Below, piece after piece: positions 59,802 through 64,000 of a stretch of DNA of 64,000 nt. This DNA comes from an endosymbiont of Galathealinum brachiosum (GTDB lineage: Bacteria > Pseudomonadota > Gammaproteobacteria > SZUA-229), in NCBI GenBank assembly GCA_003349885.1, contig QFXC01000007.1, positions 643,125-707,124 of the forward strand, read 5' to 3'. The translations under genes were made by a program, and so were the position numbers. The first letter of the stretch is position 1. Each line of letters opens with the position of its first letter. Below the pieces are notes generated by a model. The model searched no databases. It worked only from the letters and a program-made list of their open reading frames with translations, and had not been told where the DNA came from.

Positions 59802-60062
59802 TCAGGTGTGTTTATGCTCGTTATATACATCCATTACTCTTGGCATAGCCTCTTCGAGTGCATTAATGACATGTGGGTCAAAGTGCTTACCAGAGTCTTC
59901 TCTCATGACCAGCAGGGCCTTTTCAATAGACCAGGCATCTTTATAGGGCCTTTTTGATGTTAACGCATCAAACACATCTGCTGCCGCAACTATACGTGCC
60001 GATAGTGGTATTTCATTTATTGATTTTGGACTATATTTGTTTCGAAGACCACGGTAACAACC
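59802..60062 (-). pseudogene. Remnant of an HD-GYP phosphodiesterase domain (C-terminal part)
   Basis: Downstream of glmS the minus strand translates, from a TGA-flanked point near 60062 to TGA at 59802, as the C-terminal half of an HD-GYP domain: [43 protein letters not shown]. No start codon, catalytic HD or GYP core is left; a degenerate GCYRGL precedes it. It is probably a truncated cyclic-di-GMP phosphodiesterase. Confidence 0.75.
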
Positions 60063-60071
60063 TCATTACAA

Positions 60072-61901
60072 TTACTCAACAGTAACCGATTTAGCCAGAT
60101 TTCTTGGTTGATCCACGTCGGTACCCTTACGCACAGCAACATAATAAGAAAATAATTGCATGGGTATTGCGTACAAAATAGGTGCAACTTCCGGCTCCAC
60201 TGCTGGCACCGTCATTACATGACACATATCACCCATATCACTCATATCAAGTCTTTCGTCTGCGAACAGATAAACCTCTCCACTACGGGCAATAACTTCC
60301 ATCAGATTTGATTTCAATTTATCTTCCATACCATCTTTTGGTGCTACAGCAATAATTGGCATTTCAGGATCAACCAACGCCAGTGGCCCATGTTTTAATT
60401 CACCTGCAGCGTAAGCTTCTGCATGAATATATGAAATTTCTTTTAGTTTTAAAGCCCCTTCCATTGCTATCGGATACTGAACACCACGCCCAAGGAAAAT
60501 GGAATTTAAAGTATCTTTAAACTCATCCGCCCAGTCTTCAATATGATTATCATCAAGCACTTTTTCAATAATTGATGGTAAACTTTTCAGGTCTTTAATA
60601 AGTTGTTTTTCTTTTTCATCTGATAACCCATGACGTTTACCTAGCGCCAAAGTCATCAACATCAAACCGACCAGCTGAGTAGTAAAAGCTTTAGTTGATG
60701 CAACACCGATTTCCGGACCCGCACGTGTCATTAATACTAATTTTGACTCACGGACCAAAGAGCTTTCCGGTACATTACAAATCGCCAGGGAATGCTCTGA
60801 CTTGTCCTGCAAGTTTCGTAAAGCTGCAAGCGTATCTGCTGTTTCACCTGACTGGGAGATAGTTACGATTAATGTATCATCTGTTATTACTGGATCCCGG
60901 TAACGGAACTCGGAAGCGACTTCTACATTACAGGGAATACCCGCCAGAGACTCTAACCAGTAACGTGCGACCATACCCGCATGAAAAGAAGTACCACAGG
61001 CAATAATCTGTACTCGTTTTACTTCATCAAAAATAGCCGCTGCATCTGCGCCAAAAGCGGTATCCAGAACTTTGTCATCATAAATACGGCCCTCAAGAAC
61101 CTCACCCAGTACAACAGGCTGCTCATGTATTTCTTTCATCATATAATGACGGAATTCACCACGACTTACCGCGTCAGCAGTTAATTCTGAAGTACTTATT
61201 TCGCGTTCAACCGGCTGGTCATTTTTATCATAGATTACCAGACTGTCTTTAGTGATATCAGCAATATCACCTTCTTCCAGAAAGATAAAACGTTGTGTTA
61301 CCGGTAATAAGGCTGCAACATCAGATGCAATAAAATATTCACCAAAACCCACACCAATAACAAGCGGGCTACCACTTCTTGTTGTTATTAATCTGCCAGG
61401 CTCATCTATTGATACAACCCCTAAAGCATAAGCACCTTCAAAATCATTTGCCGCTTTCTTTACCGCCTGCAATAAATCATCACCGGCTTTTTTATATAAT
61501 TCCACCTGATGCACAACAACTTCTGTATCCGTTTCTGAAGTAAATGAGTAACCATTAGCTTTTTGCAACTCGCGCAATGCACCGTGGTTTTCAATAATAC
61601 CGTTATGCACAACGGCAACTGAATTATTACAGATATGAGGGTGAGCATTGGGTTCAGATGGTTCGCCATGCGTGGCCCAACGCGTATGTGCTATTCCCAG
61701 AAAACCTTTAAGCGGATGATCTTTAAGAGAATCAGACAGGTTTTCAACTTTACCGACTCGACGCACACGATCAAGACAGCTCTCGTCATTGATAACAGCG
61801 ATACCTGCCGAGTCATATCCTCTATATTCCAGACGTCTTAAACCCTCTAATAAAATAGGCGTTACATTACGCTCGGCTACTGCTCCTACTATTCCACACA
61901 T
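60072..61901 (-). CDS. glmS: Glutamine-fructose-6-phosphate aminotransferase GlmS
   Basis: GlmS makes glucosamine 6-phosphate from fructose 6-phosphate and glutamine, the first step to cell-wall and LPS amino sugars. The 609 residues start MCGIVGAVAERN with Cys2 as the glutaminase nucleophile; RRLEYRGYDSAG and THGEPSEPNAHPH follow. Two SIS isomerase domains end in PRNLAKSVTVE. No glmS ribozyme is apparent upstream. Confidence 0.98.
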   Translation of the reverse strand: MCGIVGAVAERNVTPILLEGLRRLEYRGYDSAGIAVINDESCLDRVRRVGKVENLSDSLKDHPLKGFLGIAHTRWATHGEPSEPNAHPHICNNSVAVVHNGIIENHGALRELQKANGYSFTSETDTEVVVHQVELYKKAGDDLLQAVKKAANDFEGAYALGVVSIDEPGRLITTRSGSPLVIGVGFGEYFIASDVAALLPVTQRFIFLEEGDIADITKDSLVIYDKNDQPVEREISTSELTADAVSRGEFRHYMMKEIHEQPVVLGEVLEGRIYDDKVLDTAFGADAAAIFDEVKRVQIIACGTSFHAGMVARYWLESLAGIPCNVEVASEFRYRDPVITDDTLIVTISQSGETADTLAALRNLQDKSEHSLAICNVPESSLVRESKLVLMTRAGPEIGVASTKAFTTQLVGLMLMTLALGKRHGLSDEKEKQLIKDLKSLPSIIEKVLDDNHIEDWADEFKDTLNSIFLGRGVQYPIAMEGALKLKEISYIHAEAYAAGELKHGPLALVDPEMPIIAVAPKDGMEDKLKSNLMEVIARSGEVYLFADERLDMSDMGDMCHVMTVPAVEPEVAPILYAIPMQLFSYYVAVRKGTDVDQPRNLAKSVTVE

Positions 61902-62042
61902 ATTCTGTTAATTCCTTAATTCTTATAGTATTTTATATGCCATTCTAACTGCTGACCGGACGATTGCAAACGTTGCACATATAGCAATGAATCTACATTA
62001 ATCACATAAAGCATCAGTTTAACTAATTTTAACCTTATACAT

Positions 62043-62069
62043 AAAAAACCGCCCTGAAACAGGCGGTTT
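62043..62069 (-). terminator. Intrinsic terminator of the TusE-like gene
   Basis: On the minus strand AAACCGCC and GGCGGTTT (62046-62053 with 62062-62069) form an 8-bp stem followed by T-rich sequence, 33 bp past the stop codon. Confidence 0.9.
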
Positions 62070-62101
62070 CTCTAACAACCACAACATACACAATTAGCAG
62101 T

Positions 62102-62851
62102 TTAACCGTCTATACAACCCTGCGGCGAAGGTAAACCCGCTATACGAGAACCCTGTCTTGCCGGCCCGCCAGGAAATAATTCATACATATGTTCACGATT
62201 TGCAGATTCTTTACCCAGCTCTTCAGTCATGTGCCTGATCAACACTTTAACCATCGGCGTAACACCATATTGAAAGTAAAATTTACGCAAGAAATTAATC
62301 ACTCTCCAGTGCTCTTCTATCAACTCAATACCTTCTTCCTTAGCTAGAACAACCGCCAGAGCTTCATTCCAGTCTTCCAGATTTGCCAGATTCCCTGATG
62401 CATAAACTTTAATTGACTTACCATTAAAATCAAACTGATCATTAAAATGCACCGATGTAGCTTTGCCTGCTGTAGACCCACTAACAACTGATTGCACTCT
62501 ATTAGACTGATCTAATTCAGCATCAAGCTGCGCCAATGGCACACCCGCAAGACGACTCCCCTGTTTCTGCACACCATAAGGAAATAATATATCCAGTGCT
62601 TCAATCGTGGCTCGCTCTTTACCGTATTGCTTTGATATTTCACGCCTCAACAACTTCAATATCGGTGAAGTATTATATTCCTGATAATACTCTCGCATAA
62701 TATTAAGCACATCCCAGTGTTGCTCTGTTAATGTTAAATTATCAGCCAGTGCCATTCTTTCAGCCAGTTCTGGTGTCCAGTCACTCATATTTTGCAGACA
62801 ACCATCTGCTCTTAACTCTATGAGATTTCCCTCTATTTCAAGATTATTCAT
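62102..62851 (-). CDS. Tandem TusE/DsrC-like sulfur-carrier protein
   Basis: A 249-residue protein made of two homologous TusE/DsrC domains joined by a Ser/Gly/Thr-rich linker (about 115-138). Domain 1 (3-112) has SDWTPELAERMA and TEQHWDVLNIMREYYQEYN. Domain 2 (140-249) has EDWNEALA and EEHWRVINFLRKFYFQYG. Only domain 2 keeps the C-terminal Cys (C246, PSPQGC). The second DsrC Cys position, 11 before, is Ser235. Domain 1 has Ser99 and Asp110 at these sites. So it is TusE-like (one Cys) but fused in duplicate. It lies between glmS and ssb. Confidence 0.88.
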   Translation of the reverse strand: MNNLEIEGNLIELRADGCLQNMSDWTPELAERMALADNLTLTEQHWDVLNIMREYYQEYNTSPILKLLRREISKQYGKERATIEALDILFPYGVQKQGSRLAGVPLAQLDAELDQSNRVQSVVSGSTAGKATSVHFNDQFDFNGKSIKVYASGNLANLEDWNEALAVVLAKEEGIELIEEHWRVINFLRKFYFQYGVTPMVKVLIRHMTEELGKESANREHMYELFPGGPARQGSRIAGLPSPQGCIDG

Positions 62852-63126
62852 AATGTGTTACCTGATTTATAGTTATATTTTATAGTCCCTGAATTTTGCT
62901 TTAAACAACAACTGAACAAGCTTCCAACTTGATACGGCTTCCTTAAAAAATACCAGTACAGTGATAGATACGTCTAAAACCTTCATTTCGAGTACCGCAC
63001 GCATTTGATTAAAATGTGTAGTATATATTTAGCTGTAAATGACCCAGTTTTCCAGCTATCTAGCCAGTTTTTATAGTGCTTTTTTTTATCACTAATTATC
63101 AAACCAAAAATGTTTTTATCAGCAAC

Positions 63127-63152
63127 AAAAAAGCCCCTGATAACAGGGGCTT
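63127..63152 (-). terminator. Intrinsic terminator of ssb
   Basis: AAGCCCCTG (63131-63139) and CAGGGGCTT (63144-63152) with a T6 on the minus strand, 33 bp past the ssb stop codon. Confidence 0.92.
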
Positions 63153-63184
63153 AATTAGCATTTTGAACAATCTAAAACCTGTCT

Positions 63185-63637
63185 CTAGAACGGGATATCG
63201 TCATCAAAACTATCATCAACTGGTGCTGTAGGTGCAGGTTGATTAGCCGGCACTGGCTGAGATTGCTGCTGTGGTGCAAAATCACCGCCACCACCGCCCG
63301 CGCGACCACCTAACATCTGCATTTCATTAGCAATAATTTTCGTTGTATAACGATCATTACCGCTTTTATCCTGCCACTTTTCCGTACGCAAACTACCTTC
63401 AATATAAACCTGCTGACCTTTTTTCAGGTACTCTCCCGCGATCTCACCCAGGCGGTTAAAAAAGGTAATGTTATGCCATTCAGTGCGTTCCTGCTTCTCA
63501 CCTGTTTTTTTATCTTTCCAGCTTTCATTTGTCGCAACACTAATTGATGTTACCGCTCCGCCAGAAGGCATATAACGGGTCTCTGGGTCTTTTCCACAGG
63601 TACCCACTAAAATTACTTTATTTATGCCTCGTGCCAT
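63185..63637 (-). CDS. ssb: Single-stranded DNA-binding protein
   Basis: SSB binds ssDNA as a tetramer and recruits partners. The N-terminal OB fold starts [24 protein letters not shown] and shows [31 protein letters not shown] Gly/Gln/Pro-rich linker leads to the acidic tip DDDIPF, which binds partner proteins. The 150 residues are normal. It lies 22 bp after an MFS gene. Confidence 0.98.
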   Translation of the reverse strand: MARGINKVILVGTCGKDPETRYMPSGGAVTSISVATNESWKDKKTGEKQERTEWHNITFFNRLGEIAGEYLKKGQQVYIEGSLRTEKWQDKSGNDRYTTKIIANEMQMLGGRAGGGGGDFAPQQQSQPVPANQPAPTAPVDDSFDDDIPF

Positions 63638-63659
63638 ATCTCTACCCTATATTGTTTTG

Positions 63660-64000
63660 TTATTTCTCATTAATGGAATATTTTAATAATGCTTCTTTAT
63701 CCAACGCATGCAGCTCTACCTTAAGGTAAGCTATGCCCTCTTCCGGTACGATAACCGCTTCAGCTACGCCCTGTACTGATACCAATGTAGAAACCATCTG
63801 ATTCACTTTTGATGGATCTAGTTTTCCGATTTTTAACAGATATGTACTTACATACCTCGGATTTTTCATGGTGTATGCTAACAGTAACCATACCAATAAG
63901 GCAAAGCTACACATCAGAAAAACACCCTGAGCACCTGCAACTTCATGACTCAAACCACCCAGAGCGCCACCTAAAAAGGCACCGATAAATTGACTGGAAG
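63660..64000 (-). CDS. MFS transporter, C-terminal part (runs off right edge)
   Basis: The frame is open across the window edge, continuing as membrane-helix sequence (SQFIGAFLGGALGGLSHEVAG) into a last span LMCSFALLVWLLLAYTMKNP, and a soluble C-terminal domain of about 70 residues (PSKVNQMVSTLVSVQGVAEA). The domain resembles the YAM domain of YajR-type MFS exporters, and MFS-ssb adjacency is common. The gene lacks its start here; about 113 codons are visible. Confidence 0.8.
   Translation of the reverse strand, partial: SSQFIGAFLGGALGGLSHEVAGAQGVFLMCSFALLVWLLLAYTMKNPRYVSTYLLKIGKLDPSKVNQMVSTLVSVQGVAEAVIVPEEGIAYLKVELHALDKEALLKYSINEK

Noticed and set aside
61902..62042. glmS ribozyme upstream of glmS
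   Set aside because: No glmS-ribozyme core visible in the 140 bp; Gammaproteobacteria regulate glmS through sRNAs instead.

Overview
The window reads as a chromosomal segment of an AT-rich gammaproteobacterium (by eye around 40% G+C). Most genes are core housekeeping genes in orders typical of Gammaproteobacteria: leuS-lptE-holA, proA, nadD-rsfS-rlmH, maf-rng-yhdP-nit, miaB-phoH-ybeY-corC-lnt, qmcA-nfeD, and ssb beside an MFS gene. Two Gly/Tyr/Asn-rich secreted proteins resembling sulfur globule envelope proteins, plus a tandem TusE/DsrC-like protein, suggest a sulfur-oxidising lineage. No sox, dsr or apr genes lie in the window, so this is inference. No rRNA, tRNA, CRISPR array, prophage or intact insertion sequence was seen.

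Layout. 1-8.5 kb: edge of a secreted protein, an alpha/beta hydrolase, nadA, aspS, an SDR enzyme, and a lipoprotein plus GGDEF-EAL pair. 8.9-19 kb (all minus strand): nit, a small periplasmic protein, yhdP, rng, maf, rlmH, rsfS, nadD, proA. 19-24.6 kb: an accessory stretch between proA and holA with a DUF2135-like secreted protein, a DUF1631 protein with internal repeats, a PilZ protein, a small secreted protein and a PfkB kinase. 24.6-29.3 kb: holA, lptE, leuS and divergent ybeL. 29.4-33 kb: a lipoprotein, a phosphoesterase, a dihaem peroxidase and a membrane hydrolase. 33-38.5 kb: the ybe operon, with a 42-codon membrane ORF between lnt and the hydrolase gene.

38.6-44.8 kb: fabR divergent from a membrane fatty-acid desaturase with a clear FabR-type operator between them, a DUF465/DksA-like pair, a NYN protein, arfB, a DUF502 protein, a TIGR02647 protein and dsbB. 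44.9-49.5 kb: an RNA helicase/ABC-F cluster (rhlE, ybiT, dbpA). 49.6-54.3 kb: the sulfur-globule-like region, with a DASS transporter, a hexose-6-phosphate epimerase, a membrane-anchored coiled-coil protein and a string of strong RNA hairpins ending in a terminator. 54.3-64 kb: two methyltransferase-fold genes, a DUF2846 lipoprotein, bioA, qmcA-nfeD, a 39-codon membrane ORF, an HD-GYP remnant, glmS, the tandem TusE-like gene, ssb and the end of an MFS transporter.

Main points for a second look: the tandem TusE/DsrC gene lacking CysB in both halves; the sulfur-globule-like pair sharing an aromatic-Trp-x-Pro-Phe-Asn mature N-terminus; the hairpin string at 54.09-54.30 kb; two unlisted small membrane ORFs (32983-33111 and 59544-59663); the HD-GYP remnant; the 21-bp palindrome upstream of the peroxidase; the perfect FabR operator; and three families of short dispersed repeats.
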